Of a DNA stretch of 64,000 bases, positions 36,390 to 45,752 are shown in pieces (position 1 is the stretch's first letter; every line of letters begins with the position of its first letter). Made by a program: the position numbers and the translations under genes. Source of the DNA: Chloroflexota bacterium (lineage in GTDB: Bacteria > Chloroflexota > Dehalococcoidia > Lucifugimonadales > Lucifugimonadaceae). The DNA lies in the NCBI GenBank assembly GCA_013204555.1, contig JABMNO010000038.1:1-64000 (forward strand). Reading direction: 5' to 3'. The notes beneath the pieces are model-generated. The model made no database searches and was not told the DNA's origin. It saw nothing but the letters and a program-made list of their open reading frames with translations.

Positions 36390-36425
36390 TAACAACGTTG
36401 GTTCGAATCCCGTTGGGCGGTCCTA
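36390..36425 (+). other. tRNA T-arm-like sequence next to an IS3 relic
   Basis: The stretch aacgttggTTCGAATcccgttgggcgg looks like a tRNA T-arm and 3' acceptor strand with two extra bases in the stem. I cannot fold a whole tRNA around it, and no CCA follows (gtccta). It may be the displaced 3' end of a tRNA cut by an insertion. Low confidence. Confidence 0.25.
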
Positions 36426-36499
36426 ACGAGACGAATTCAAGAACTTTTTAGGTTAGCGTTGATCTGAACGAGTAGACGGGGCTTTCGCCGGAACAAAGA

Positions 36500-36990
36500 A
36501 GAAGCCACCCCAACGAAGTGGAATGGTGTTTGAATTTTGGTCTCTTCAGCGGGGACCAGCTCCTAACGTTGGTCGATAACTTTAGCCGAGTTAGTCCCTG
36601 GATCGAGGTCGGCCGGAGCCTCACAAGGAAGAAGGTCGTGGAGATCCCGGAACGACTTGCTTACCAGCTTCGCTTGCCGATAACGATACGAGTCGATCAT
36701 GGTACAAAGTTCACCTCATAGGCCTTTGACCAGTGGGCCTACATGAACGGAGTTGAGATCGACTTCACCAGGCCCGGGAAACCAACTGACATCGCATTCA
36801 TCGAATCGTTCAACGGCCGGATCCGCAGGAGTGCCTGAACGAGAACTGGTTTTTGTCGCTCGAAGATGCAAAGGAATAGGTTGAAGTCTGGCGGTGGGAG
36901 TACAACAATGAGCGGTCACATAGTGCACTGGTCCAGATGGCTCCGACCCAGTTCGCGATGGCCCAGCAAGCTGGAGTCGCAGCGGCAGGA
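36500..36990 (+). pseudogene. IS3-family transposase OrfB (integrase core), degraded
   Basis: The DDE integrase core is readable in pieces: LLTLVDNFSRVSPWIEVGRS, LPITIRVDHGTKFTS, then after an in-frame TAG at 36718, AFDQWAYMNGVEIDFTRPG with KPTDIAFIESFNGR. Following a frameshift near 36830 come LNENWFLSLEDAKE, a TAG near 36877, and VEVWRWEYNNERSHSAL. The Asp, Asp (in VDHG, usually VDNG) and Glu positions are recognisable. OrfA and the first half of OrfB are missing. Two stops and a frameshift show it is dead. I could not find terminal inverted repeats. Confidence 0.85.
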
Positions 36991-36993
36991 TGA

Positions 36994-37307
36994 AGGCCGG
37001 AAATTATCCCTTCACCTGGAGCGCGAAATGGGGCAAAGTCGTGTGCCCAGTTTCTACAATATTTATCTGGACTCCCTTCTGGGGGTGAGGTCAAAATATT
37101 TTTTGGTCATGCGTGTCAACGAATTGACGAAGACCGTATTGTCAGCAGGCGTGTCAGCGCCAGATGTTCTTGGTGAGCGGGTAACCAACGAGGGCGAGCA
37201 ATAAAGATGGTTCCAGGCTTCAGCGATCGTGTCCCCTATACCACGAATTCACACGGTATCGTGGAGGTGCGGCGTCGATTCTCGGTTGTTGCCGTCACGC
37301 CCGTTTG
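36994..37307. other. No gene seen
   Basis: About 310 bases between the IS3 relic and the MFS ribosome site. No protein-like frame on either strand. The end of it, cgtttggaggaattg, is the probable ribosome site of the MFS gene. Confidence 0.5.
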
Positions 37308-37323
37308 GAGGAATTGAGCCTCA

Positions 37324-39357
37324 GTGTTTGTCCCGGGATTCCTGAGGCCGCGAGATACGCTTTCCGATGGTGAGGTTCAGTCCGGTCTGAAGTGGTTGAC
37401 CCGGGAAGGCACCGCATCGATGGGCTACGAAGCGATCACCAGCGGTGGGTTCATGGCGGCGTTCGCAATCGCATTGGGTGCTAATAACACACAGATCGGC
37501 ATCCTGGCATCCCTGCCGTTCTTGACTCAACCTCTGCGGATTCCAGCGGTAATTTTGATTGAGCGAATTCGGAACCGGAAACTCATATCGCTTCTCGCTG
37601 CGATATTTGCGCAGAGCATCTGGATTCCTATTGCGCTGATACCGCTGCTCATCGATTCTCCCAGCAGCGTCGCGGTCTTCGCCCTCATGGCTGGAGTGGC
37701 GATACGAAGCCTGATCACACCATTCTGGAGTTCTGCATGGATGGGTTGGATGAAAGATCTTGTTCCGGCTGAGATACGCGGAAGATATTTCGCTCGCAGG
37801 CTGGCATGGGCGAGCGCTGTTGGGATGATTCTGGGGCTCGGTGGCGCTGTATTCGTTGACTACTGGACCGGGCGTGATCTCGATCCGGCCGATGCGGCGC
37901 TGGGGTACACCTACGTGCTTCTGGTCGGCGCTCTTTTGCTCGGCATCTCGGTTCCATTTTTCATCTCCAAGATGCCGGAGCCAAAGATGCAAGTGGACCT
38001 GTTTGACCGTCGATCAATGCTTGCAAGCCTGTCCGAACCCGTTAAAGACTCGAACTTCCGTCAATTATTGATCTTCCAGAGTTCGTGGGCTCTCGTAATG
38101 AACCTGGCGATCCCATTCTTCGCAGTCTACATGATCAAGGTATTAGGCCTGTCCGTGACGGTAGTGATGTTGCTCACGGCGGTGAGTCAGATCTCGAACA
38201 TCCTGTTCTTGCGTGTGTGGGGTGGCATGGTCGACCGTCTCGGCAACAAGGTAATAATCCGGGTGTCTTCATCGCTATATCTACTGGTACTTCTGGGATG
38301 GACGTTCACCTCAATGCCTGATCGCCATGCGCTGACGATCCCAATGCTCGTAGCGTTCCATATTCTTGCCGGAATCGCATCTGCTGGCCTCAATGTGGCC
38401 AACGGTACGGTCGCAATGAAGTTGGCCCGCAGCGGACACGAAACCGCTTACCTGGCGGCGGCGAGCCTGGCTGTGAATTTCGGAGCAGGAGTTGGTCCGC
38501 TGATCGGTGGACAGTTCGCCGACTACTTTAACTCTCGAAGTTTCAAAGTCAGTTTAGACTTCATATCTTCTGGTGAAGTCACCGGATTTTCGCCATTCTA
38601 CTTGACCGGTTTCGACTTCTTGTTTGCGATTGCGTTTGTGCTCGGAGTGATCGTCCTGGGTCAATTGAGAACGGTTCGTGAGGAAGGAGAGGTTGATCAA
38701 AGGCAGGTCATCGATGAGCTGTTGGCGCCCTGGAGAGGTCTCTCGCGCCCGATGAGTTCGGTGCCCGGGTTTGGCCTGATCAGCCAGTATCCTCTGACGT
38801 ACCTCACCCGGGCCCCAATACCCGGGTTTGATGTTGCGATCGGCGTGACTGCGTACCAGATTGCCGATGCGGCTGGAGTAGCAACCAGGGCGACCCTTCG
38901 TAGCCGAACTGTTGCCACACGCCTGAGGGTGGACATAGCCCATACCGTGCATCAAATGTTGGTAGCAACCGAACATGCAGGCGAACACGCCGGGGAGGTG
39001 TCCCGATACACGGTGCGCGGCGCTATACATGCCGCAGCCGACGCGTCTGCCGAGATGATTCACGTAATTGAAGCTGCCGGATACGGTGTGATGAGGGCGG
39101 TGGATCATTTGGGAAGCGACCCAGCGGCAGCACTTTATGGTTTTGGATACGGTGTTGCGCAGGCCGCATCTGAAGGAGACATAGACCCCGAACTTGCATC
39201 CGAAATGATGAACGAAGTCGCCGAAGGGATGGTCCAATCTATCGATGATATCGACGCGGCGGAAGCCCGGGATTACATCGAAAACGGGATGATAGCGGCC
39301 AGGGAAGAACTAGAGTTCGACAGCGAGCCGGGGCCGGGGTCGGGAGAAAACGGTTGA
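37324..39357 (+). CDS. MFS transporter with long C-terminal extension
   Basis: 677 residues. The first 455 form a 12-helix MFS permease; MGWMKDLVPAEIRGRYFARR is the motif-A-like loop between helices, and GGMVDRLGNKVIIR its repeat in the second half. The last 220 residues are soluble: a Pro/Gly segment (RPMSSVPGFGLISQYPLTYL) then Ala-rich helices with many His and Glu (LVATEHAGEHAGEVSR, AADASAEMIHVIEAAGYGV). I do not recognise this extension. The start is GTG with GGAGG 11 bases upstream. The substrate is unknown. It lies apart from any catabolic operon. Confidence 0.82.
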   Translation: MFVPGFLRPRDTLSDGEVQSGLKWLTREGTASMGYEAITSGGFMAAFAIALGANNTQIGILASLPFLTQPLRIPAVILIERIRNRKLISLLAAIFAQSIWIPIALIPLLIDSPSSVAVFALMAGVAIRSLITPFWSSAWMGWMKDLVPAEIRGRYFARRLAWASAVGMILGLGGAVFVDYWTGRDLDPADAALGYTYVLLVGALLLGISVPFFISKMPEPKMQVDLFDRRSMLASLSEPVKDSNFRQLLIFQSSWALVMNLAIPFFAVYMIKVLGLSVTVVMLLTAVSQISNILFLRVWGGMVDRLGNKVIIRVSSSLYLLVLLGWTFTSMPDRHALTIPMLVAFHILAGIASAGLNVANGTVAMKLARSGHETAYLAAASLAVNFGAGVGPLIGGQFADYFNSRSFKVSLDFISSGEVTGFSPFYLTGFDFLFAIAFVLGVIVLGQLRTVREEGEVDQRQVIDELLAPWRGLSRPMSSVPGFGLISQYPLTYLTRAPIPGFDVAIGVTAYQIADAAGVATRATLRSRTVATRLRVDIAHTVHQMLVATEHAGEHAGEVSRYTVRGAIHAAADASAEMIHVIEAAGYGVMRAVDHLGSDPAAALYGFGYGVAQAASEGDIDPELASEMMNEVAEGMVQSIDDIDAAEARDYIENGMIAAREELEFDSEPGPGSGENG

Positions 39358-39497
39358 GGAAAGTCCTGTGTTATCCAAGATGAAACCCGCCCACAATAAT
39401 CGGCACGGAGCTTGCTGAACATGAGCGACCGCGATTTGGTGTGAAAGCCGAATTATGCCCATTGTTTTGAAGCGCTATCATTCTCCGCTCCGTTTCG

Positions 39498-39776
39498 TCA
39501 CGCACCGTTCAACTTTTGCGTGAAGGTTTCTATCTGCCGGGAGAGAGCTTCAATCTTCACATCCAATTCCGTGATGGTTGCTCGCGTGTGAATCAAAATG
39601 GCCGCGAAATTAGCGGCGAGACCACTGAAGAACCAAATCCCACCGATCATAAGCACAGTGGCCATAACTCGACCGACTGTCGTGACCGGAGTGAAATCAC
39701 CGTAGCCCACCGTGGTGACGGTAAGCAGTGACCACCAAAGAGCGTTAGTAGACGGTCCGATAATTGAACCGATCAC
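39498..39776 (-). CDS. Potassium-channel pore fragment
   Basis: 92 residues from a GTG. Contains the pore helix and K+ selectivity filter ALWWSLLTVTTVGYGDFTPVT, one membrane helix (VMATVLMIGGIWFFSGLAANFAAIL) and a short C-terminal coiled coil (TELDVKIEALSRQIETFTQKL). The first membrane helix expected before the pore is missing: upstream in frame there are about 30 codons without a hydrophobic stretch, then a TAA near 39867. It is probably a truncated channel; a pore-only gene product would not be expected to fold as a channel by itself. Confidence 0.7.
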   Translation of the reverse strand: MIGSIIGPSTNALWWSLLTVTTVGYGDFTPVTTVGRVMATVLMIGGIWFFSGLAANFAAILIHTRATITELDVKIEALSRQIETFTQKLNGA

Positions 39777-40072
39777 GGGTGGACTGGGAGCCGATAGAAA
39801 GGACCGGTTATTCCTCCGGCGGGCGTCAGATCGAAAACGACCGAATATTCGGGACCCCCCTTTTTATTCATCGTCTGATGGGCCGTGTCGAGACAGCATG
39901 ATATTCGAATTCGCAACTGCTCGTGGGCGCTCAGGCGTAATCCTTCCTCAGAACTAAGAACTCCCGACTGGTGGACCGGGAATTGATCGAGTTTCGTGTC
40001 TGGCGGAAGACTAGTAGGGCGGGCCTACTCGGGATGCCTGAAGCCCACCGCCTTTCCATCAAGGACTCGTCC
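39777..40072. other. No intact gene seen
   Basis: About 300 bases between the channel fragment and the Ldh2-type gene. The first 90 continue the channel frame without a membrane helix. Nothing else protein-like. Confidence 0.45.
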
Positions 40073-41167
40073 CTAAGACAGCGTGTAATCCACTGATAGT
40101 TCAGCGCAGATGCTCTTGAACCAGTCGATTACCTCGTTGTGGAGTGGAATGCCGTCTCGAGTCCGTGCAACCTCTGTCTCAGCCTCGTACAGACCCGCGT
40201 AGAGCACTCGCTCTTCGCCTGGGATTGGCTTCGTGGTGCGTAGGCCTTTGAGCATGCCGTCCATATCGTCTTTGAACTCATCGACATCGCAGAATCCGGC
40301 GATGTCCCATGCCTGCACGTAGTGCGCGCGCCTGGCGATATCGGCGGACCGGAATCCCGGAGCCATACTGAGCGGTCCGCACATGATGTCGACCACAACT
40401 CCAAGGCTGTAGCCCTTGTGTGAGCCAAGTTCTCGGGTTCCACCCATTGGTAGCTGGCGTCGAAGGCTGCCTGCGCCAAACTCGGCTACCTGGCCGCCCT
40501 CCATATCCGGGGAGCCATCTTCGTTGCCAAGCCAACCGCCCTCAAGCGCCTTGCCCATTCGTGCAGCTAATCCGATCTTGTTTCCGGCGATCGCAGTCAT
40601 CGCTGCATCGAAGATGAAGGGCTCCTCATTGCGAGCCGGTGCAGCCCAGGCGATGGGGTTCGTGCCGAGTTTTGCTTCAGCGCCGTATGTTGGGAGCATG
40701 GCGTTGCCGCCCGCCGTCATGGCCATGCCAATCATGTCGGCCTTTGCCGCCATTCTGGCGTGATAGCCAACTGCGCCTGCGTGACCTGAGTTGCGGATGG
40801 CGATACCGCCTGAGCCAACCTTGCGGGCCTTCTCTATGGCGATCTCCATCGCTTTGGGGGCGATGATGTTGCCGAGGGCGCCGTCGGCGTCGATTGTCGC
40901 CGTACTGGGAGTTTCGTGAATGATCTGGAAGTTTGGCGTGGGGTTCATAGTCCCATCGGTGTACGCCTTGATGTAGTACCGAAGCATGTTCGATACACCG
41001 TGCGTGTCTACGCCTCGAAGGTCGGCATAAAGGAGCACATCAGCACCAAGCACTGCATCTTCTTCGTTGAGACCTACCTTCCGGAACAACTCCTCAACGG
41101 TTGAGCGGAGGTTTTCCGGCTTTACACGGGTCGATTCACTCTCTGGAACCTGGAAATGCTTGAGCAT
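40073..41167 (-). CDS. Ldh2/malate-lactate dehydrogenase family oxidoreductase
   Basis: NAD(P)-dependent 2-hydroxyacid or ureidoglycolate-type dehydrogenase of the Ldh2 (MDH-2) fold. LLYADLRGVDTHGVSNMLRYY carries the conserved His, then TIDADGALG, GIAIRNSGHAGAVGYHARMAAK, NAMLPTYGAEAKLGTNPIAWAAP and GSHKGYSLGVVVDIM. I start at the ATG at 41167 (LKHFQVPESES); an ATG at 41200 adds 11 residues. Length about 364. The substrate could be malate, sulfolactate or a related acid. Confidence 0.88.
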   Translation of the reverse strand: MLKHFQVPESESTRVKPENLRSTVEELFRKVGLNEEDAVLGADVLLYADLRGVDTHGVSNMLRYYIKAYTDGTMNPTPNFQIIHETPSTATIDADGALGNIIAPKAMEIAIEKARKVGSGGIAIRNSGHAGAVGYHARMAAKADMIGMAMTAGGNAMLPTYGAEAKLGTNPIAWAAPARNEEPFIFDAAMTAIAGNKIGLAARMGKALEGGWLGNEDGSPDMEGGQVAEFGAGSLRRQLPMGGTRELGSHKGYSLGVVVDIMCGPLSMAPGFRSADIARRAHYVQAWDIAGFCDVDEFKDDMDGMLKGLRTTKPIPGEERVLYAGLYEAETEVARTRDGIPLHNEVIDWFKSICAELSVDYTLS

Positions 41168-41377
41168 TTGTTTCTCCTGGCTGGCGTACTCTGCGATCAC
41201 CGCGACGGGTTGCGCTCATCGAGCATCAATGCTGCACTATGAAATCGGGCGGATTCTACACCCGGATGATCTGTTTGCCGCTGACGAATACTGGGAGCCG
41301 GGATTCGTTGACACCGCGAAGAGGCGGTTGCTACGCTGAGCTAGGTTCCGCGCGCCAAGCGCGGTAATATCGGTGCG

Positions 41378-41453
41378 ATGGGGATGTAGCTCAGCTGGGA
41401 GAGCGCTGCGTTCGCAATGCAGAGGCCGGGGGTTCGAGTCCCCCCATCTCCAC
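41378..41453 (+). tRNA. tRNA-Ala (anticodon CGC)
   Basis: Acceptor stem GGGGATG/CATCTCC with one G-T pair, D-arm GCTCAGCTGGGAGAGC, anticodon arm CTGCG-TTCGCAA-TGCAG giving CGC, T-arm GGGGG-TTCGAGT-CCCCC, discriminator A and encoded CCA. 76 bases. Confidence 0.96.
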
Positions 41454-41695
41454 CACACAACTTACCGCCTTCGTTGGTTTCTTTCGTTCTGGCGGTAGGT
41501 GCAACAGTCATCGATTCCCCTTCTTGACGGCGGGATCAATCCATTCATGAGCGCAAACATGATGTTTCAACGCGCCCGGATCAATGTGCCCGGAACGTTG
41601 GGACGATTTATGATGAGTGCTGTTAATTCGAATATAACTGCGAAGCTGGCCGGTGTGCACTGCGGGAAATTTGTCAGCGTCGTATAAGTACGGAT

Positions 41696-42649
41696 TTGAG
41701 GCGTATTTTCCTGGTGGCACAACACACTGTTACGGGCGGTGCTGGATTCATCGGTTCGACTATTGCGAAATCGCTACTGAATCGCGGCGACCACGTCACC
41801 GTTATTGATGACCTTTCAAGTGGATACGCTTCCAACCTTGAGCAACTTCCAGGTGTCGATTTCATTGAAGCTTCGGTGTTGAACGATACCGCTGTTCGGA
41901 AAGCTGTGGCTGGCTCGGATACCGTCTTCCACCTCGCCGCATCTGTTGGGAACAAGCGCTCAATTGACGATCCCATTTCAGACGCTAAGACAAATCTGCT
42001 TGGCACGATCAATGTGCTGGAAGCGTCGCGTTCGGCAGGCGTTCGCAAGATCGTAGTGAGTTCATCGGCGGGAATTTTTGGCGAGCTCAAAGAACTTCCC
42101 ATTAATGAGTCTCATCCGCTGGAACCAGACTCCCCATACGGCGTCAGCAAACTCGCAGCCGAAAAAGTCTGTCTCGCATACTCAAGACTCTACGATTTAG
42201 AAGCCATTGCCCTGCGATATTTCAACGTTTACGGCCCAAACCAGCGCTTCGACGCCTATGGCAACGTCATACCCATTTTCGTATTCAAGCTGCTCAACAA
42301 CGAGCCGATTACGATTTTTGGCGACGGCGAACAGACCCGGGATTTCGTATCGGTTCATGACGTTGTGCAGGCTAACCTTGCGGCGTCGAAATCAGAAGGC
42401 GTCAGCGGAGCGTTCAATATAGCGAGCGGTACTCGCATCACTATCAACGATCTAGTTTCAATGCTTGACGAGCGAATTCCCATGAATTGCGAAATTAGAA
42501 CAGGGGAGCCACGCCCTGGTGATGTCCGCGACAGCCTGGGTGACATCTGGAAAGCCCGTGAGCTCATTGGTTTCGATCCACAGGTGTCACTGGACGCCGG
42601 TCTCACAGAGTACGTTGATTGGGCGCAACAAGAGATCAAGCGCACTTGA
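41696..42649 (+). CDS. NAD-dependent nucleotide-sugar epimerase (GalE/WbpP-like)
   Basis: Extended short-chain fold. VTGGAGFIGSTIAKSLLNRG is the NAD site, VIDDLSSG binds the ribose, VVSSSAGIFGE and SPYGVSKLAAEK hold the catalytic Ser and Tyr-x3-Lys, and ALRYFNVYGPNQ is typical of UDP-hexose 4-epimerases. Length 317. The start is TTG; GTG at 41714 is an alternative and would remove a few residues before the first strand. First gene of a five-gene polysaccharide operon beginning 240 bases after tRNA-Ala. Confidence 0.88.
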   Translation: MRRIFLVAQHTVTGGAGFIGSTIAKSLLNRGDHVTVIDDLSSGYASNLEQLPGVDFIEASVLNDTAVRKAVAGSDTVFHLAASVGNKRSIDDPISDAKTNLLGTINVLEASRSAGVRKIVVSSSAGIFGELKELPINESHPLEPDSPYGVSKLAAEKVCLAYSRLYDLEAIALRYFNVYGPNQRFDAYGNVIPIFVFKLLNNEPITIFGDGEQTRDFVSVHDVVQANLAASKSEGVSGAFNIASGTRITINDLVSMLDERIPMNCEIRTGEPRPGDVRDSLGDIWKARELIGFDPQVSLDAGLTEYVDWAQQEIKRT

Positions 42650-43530
42650 CCGGGGTACTGGTTCTGGGTGGCTCTGGAATGCTTGGCCACAAGATGTATC
42701 AGGTCCTTGGAGCCCGATTTCCTGAAACATACGCAACCTTGAGAAATTCACGCTCACGCGAACTTCTGGAGTCGATCAATCTATTTGACGAGAAGCGTGT
42801 GATCGAGGGCGTTGACGTGCTCGACTCTGCTCAGATGACAAAACTCATATCTGATATCCGTCCGGGCAACGTCGTAAATTGCGTCGGAATCGTGAAACAA
42901 CGTGAGCAGGCGAGTGACGCTATTGCGTCCATCAACACGAACGCGCTTCTTCCACATCAACTGGCAGAAATATGCCAGTCCGTTGGAGCAAGGCTTATCC
43001 ACTTCAGCACAGATTGCGTGTTTGACGGAATCAAGGGTGCGTACACAGAGGAGGATGTAAGCAATGCCACCGACCTCTATGGCCGTTCAAAATATCTTGG
43101 GGAAACTACTGGCGATTCTGGCCTCACATTGCGCTCTTCGATCATAGGACGAGAATTAGCAAGTTATGATTCATTACTGGAATGGTTTCTGGCGCAAAAT
43201 CATAGACAGGTAAAGGGTTTCAAAAAAGCGCTGTACGCAGGGATTACGACGAATGAAATGGCGCGGCTGGTAGGTGATCTGATTGAAGACCATCCGACGT
43301 TGACCGGTCTTTATCAAGTGTCTGGCCCCTGGATCTCTAAGTTCGACCTGTTGGTCATCGTGCGCGATAAATTCGGTCTGGATATCAGAATTGAGCCGGA
43401 CCAAGAGGTGACGATCGATCGGACTCTGGTTGGAGATAGATTCGAGGCCGCAACGAACTACAGATCGCCTTCATGGGCACAATTGATTGAAGAACTGGTC
43501 TCTGACCCGACGCCATACAGGAGAGCGTAA
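42646..43530 (+). CDS. RmlD/WbjC-like NAD(P)-dependent sugar-nucleotide reductase
   Basis: 295 residues of the RmlD superfamily. GVLVLGGSGMLGHKMYQVLG is the NADP site, HFSTDCVFDG and DLYGRSKYLGE the catalytic Ser/Thr and Tyr-x3-Lys. With the two genes that follow, it fits the WbjC (CapF) step of UDP-L-FucNAc synthesis, though it lacks the cupin domain of CapF; a dTDP-4-dehydrorhamnose reductase role is the alternative. TTG start overlaps the previous stop (TTGA), so I start there and not at the earlier in-frame codon. Confidence 0.82.
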   Translation: MTGVLVLGGSGMLGHKMYQVLGARFPETYATLRNSRSRELLESINLFDEKRVIEGVDVLDSAQMTKLISDIRPGNVVNCVGIVKQREQASDAIASINTNALLPHQLAEICQSVGARLIHFSTDCVFDGIKGAYTEEDVSNATDLYGRSKYLGETTGDSGLTLRSSIIGRELASYDSLLEWFLAQNHRQVKGFKKALYAGITTNEMARLVGDLIEDHPTLTGLYQVSGPWISKFDLLVIVRDKFGLDIRIEPDQEVTIDRTLVGDRFEAATNYRSPSWAQLIEELVSDPTPYRRA

Positions 43531-43532
43531 CC

Positions 43533-44612
43533 GTGAACGACAAGGTACTTGAAGGAAAGCGCATCCTGGTGCCCGGTGGTACCGGATCACTGGGCAAAGT
43601 GCTCGTAAGGCGCCTCCTATCCGGGGAGATGGGCACTCCAAAGTCGATCACGGTCTATTCACGTGATGAGGCCAAGCAGCACCAGATGCGCCTTGATTAC
43701 CTGAATCGGACCATAGCCACGGACGAAATCATCTTTGAGAATTTTAAGAAAACCCTCAAATTTCAGATAGGGGACGTAAAGGATTTCGCCAGCCTGAGTT
43801 CCGCGCTTCGACAGGCCGATGTCGTGTTCAACGCAGCAGCGCTCAAGCAAGTGCCCACGTGTGAGTATTTTCCATTCGAGGCCGTACAAACCAACATCGT
43901 AGGCGCGGAGAACATTGTTAGCGCCATCCAGCAGCTCAATCTGCCGGTTGAGACAGTTGTTGGGGTTTCAACTGATAAGGCTTGCATGCCCATCAACGTT
44001 ATGGGCATGACCAAAGCAGTTCAGGAACGAATCTTCATCCAGGCCAACATGCGTGCCCCCCACACAAGGTTCGTTTGCGTGCGATACGGCAACGTTCTTG
44101 CGTCACGCGGCTCTGTTATTCCGCTGTTCCACGAGCAGATCAACAGCGGTGGGCCTGTCACCATCACAGACGCGAAAATGACGCGCTTCCTGATAACGCT
44201 AGACCAGGCTGTGGACTGCATATTCGCAGCTGTGCGGTCTGCGAAACCGGGTGAGATATTCGTGCCACTGGCCCAATCAGCGAATATGATCGATGTGGCC
44301 GTTGCACTTATTGGCGATCGAGACATTCAGACCGAGGATATTGGTATCCGGCCCGGTGAGAAGCTACATGAAGCGCTCGTGAGCGAGGAAGAGTCTCACC
44401 GCACTAAGCGAAGAGGCGACTGGTACGCGATTCAGCCCATGCTGCCGGAGCTGAGCCAGGAAGATGATGCGGACTCCTCAGGACCCGACCTGGAGGGTGA
44501 ATTCAGTTCTGCAAACCAGGTGATGACGCTCGAAGAGACGGAGGAGATGCTGCGGCGCAACCGGCTCATGATCTCGCAGTCCGGTGGAACGGCGTCCGGG
44601 ATGATCAAGTGA
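43533..44612 (+). CDS. UDP-GlcNAc 4,6-dehydratase / 5-epimerase (WbjB/CapE-like)
   Basis: Polysaccharide-biosynthesis CapD-type short enzyme. NAD site KRILVPGGTGSLGKVLVRRLL, SRDEAKQHQMRL, FNAAALKQVPTCEYFPFEAV and VSTDKACMPINVMGMTKA. In the last motif Met replaces the usual Tyr of YxxxK (MGMTK), as in FlaA1/CapE dehydratases. GIRPGEKLHEALVSEEE marks the substrate region. Length 359. It removes water from UDP-GlcNAc and epimerises C5, first step toward UDP-L-FucNAc. Two bases after the previous stop. Confidence 0.9.
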   Translation: MNDKVLEGKRILVPGGTGSLGKVLVRRLLSGEMGTPKSITVYSRDEAKQHQMRLDYLNRTIATDEIIFENFKKTLKFQIGDVKDFASLSSALRQADVVFNAAALKQVPTCEYFPFEAVQTNIVGAENIVSAIQQLNLPVETVVGVSTDKACMPINVMGMTKAVQERIFIQANMRAPHTRFVCVRYGNVLASRGSVIPLFHEQINSGGPVTITDAKMTRFLITLDQAVDCIFAAVRSAKPGEIFVPLAQSANMIDVAVALIGDRDIQTEDIGIRPGEKLHEALVSEEESHRTKRRGDWYAIQPMLPELSQEDDADSSGPDLEGEFSSANQVMTLEETEEMLRRNRLMISQSGGTASGMIK

Positions 44613-45739
44613 GGGTCATGACGGTGCTGGGCACGCGCCCGGAAATCATCCGCCTGTCACGGCTGATTGAGGTGCTGGACAAGTCCTGTGACCACACACT
44701 GGTCCACACTGGGCAGAACTATGACCCTCTGCTGAGCGACCTGTTCTTTGACGAGTTGGGAGTGCGTAGACCGGACGAATATCTTGGTGTTAAATCCCAC
44801 GAATTCGGAGAGCAACTGGGTCAACTGTTCGGCAAGATCGAAAAGCTGTTCAAGCAATACCGCCCGGAGAGACTTCTAGTTCTCGGGGATACGAACAGCG
44901 GCCTGGTGGCAATAATCGCCAAAAGGCTGGGCATCCAGGTATTCCACATGGAGGCCGGAAACCGCTGTTACGACGATCGTGTTCCAGAGGAAGTTAACCG
45001 GCGCATAATCGACCACTCAAGCACGGTGCTAATTCCATATACCCATCGCAGTAAGGAAAACCTGCTGGCGGAGGGAATTGCCCGGGAGCGGATTTTCGTG
45101 TCAGGGAATCCAATAAATGAGGTCCTGACACACTACGCGCCCAGTATTGACTCAAGTTCCATCGTGGATCACCTTGGATTGCAGGAGTCTGATTACTTCC
45201 TGGTGACGGCACATCGCTCAGAAAATGTCGATCAGGAATCGCGTCTTCGGACCCTGATCGACGCCCTGGCGAACCTGCAGCAAGTCTTCGGTAAACGAGT
45301 GGTCTGTTCCGTACATCCCCGAACGAGATCAAGAATTGATGCGGTGTCGGACCCGCTTCAGACCAAAGAACTCGATTTGATTGAGCCACTTGGACTGTTC
45401 GATTTCGTGCGGCTCGAAAAATCGGCGTTCTGCATCATCACTGATTCTGGCACGGTCCAGGAGGAGGCCTGCATTTTCGGTAAGCCGAACGTAACAATTC
45501 GTGAGGTAACTGAGCGCCCGGAAACGATAGAGGCAGGATCCAACATCCTCTCAGGCATTGAGCCGGATGCGGTCGAAAGCGCAGCCCGACTCGTGACCGA
45601 TCAGATCGGTTCGTGGAACCCTCCTGCGGAATATCTCGCGGAAGGCGTCTCTCAGATCGTCTCTCGCATCGTTCTTGGATACCGTTTGTTGGATCGGGCC
45701 GAGCAAACGTGGCTCGACGACTCAGCTCCTCAGGTTTAA
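44609..45739 (+). CDS. UDP-N-acetylglucosamine 2-epimerase family (WbjD/CapG-like)
   Basis: Epimerises C2 of a UDP-HexNAc. VLGTRPEIIRLSRLIEVLD, HTGQNYD, LGDTNSGLVAIIAKR, FHMEAGNRCYDDRVPEEVNRR (more like WbjD/CapG than WecB, which has AGLRTGD), TAHRSEN and SVHPRTRSRI, TDSGTVQEEACIFGKP. Length 376. GTGA overlaps the upstream stop. With the preceding two genes it completes the predicted UDP-N-acetyl-L-fucosamine pathway. Confidence 0.9.
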   Translation: MRVMTVLGTRPEIIRLSRLIEVLDKSCDHTLVHTGQNYDPLLSDLFFDELGVRRPDEYLGVKSHEFGEQLGQLFGKIEKLFKQYRPERLLVLGDTNSGLVAIIAKRLGIQVFHMEAGNRCYDDRVPEEVNRRIIDHSSTVLIPYTHRSKENLLAEGIARERIFVSGNPINEVLTHYAPSIDSSSIVDHLGLQESDYFLVTAHRSENVDQESRLRTLIDALANLQQVFGKRVVCSVHPRTRSRIDAVSDPLQTKELDLIEPLGLFDFVRLEKSAFCIITDSGTVQEEACIFGKPNVTIREVTERPETIEAGSNILSGIEPDAVESAARLVTDQIGSWNPPAEYLAEGVSQIVSRIVLGYRLLDRAEQTWLDDSAPQV

Positions 45740-45752
45740 CTGGAATTCCCAG

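Noticed and set aside
37321-37992. 223-codon minus-strand frame under the MFS gene
   Set aside because: Antisense of a strong gene, no recognisable domain, rich in Arg, Gln and Pro.
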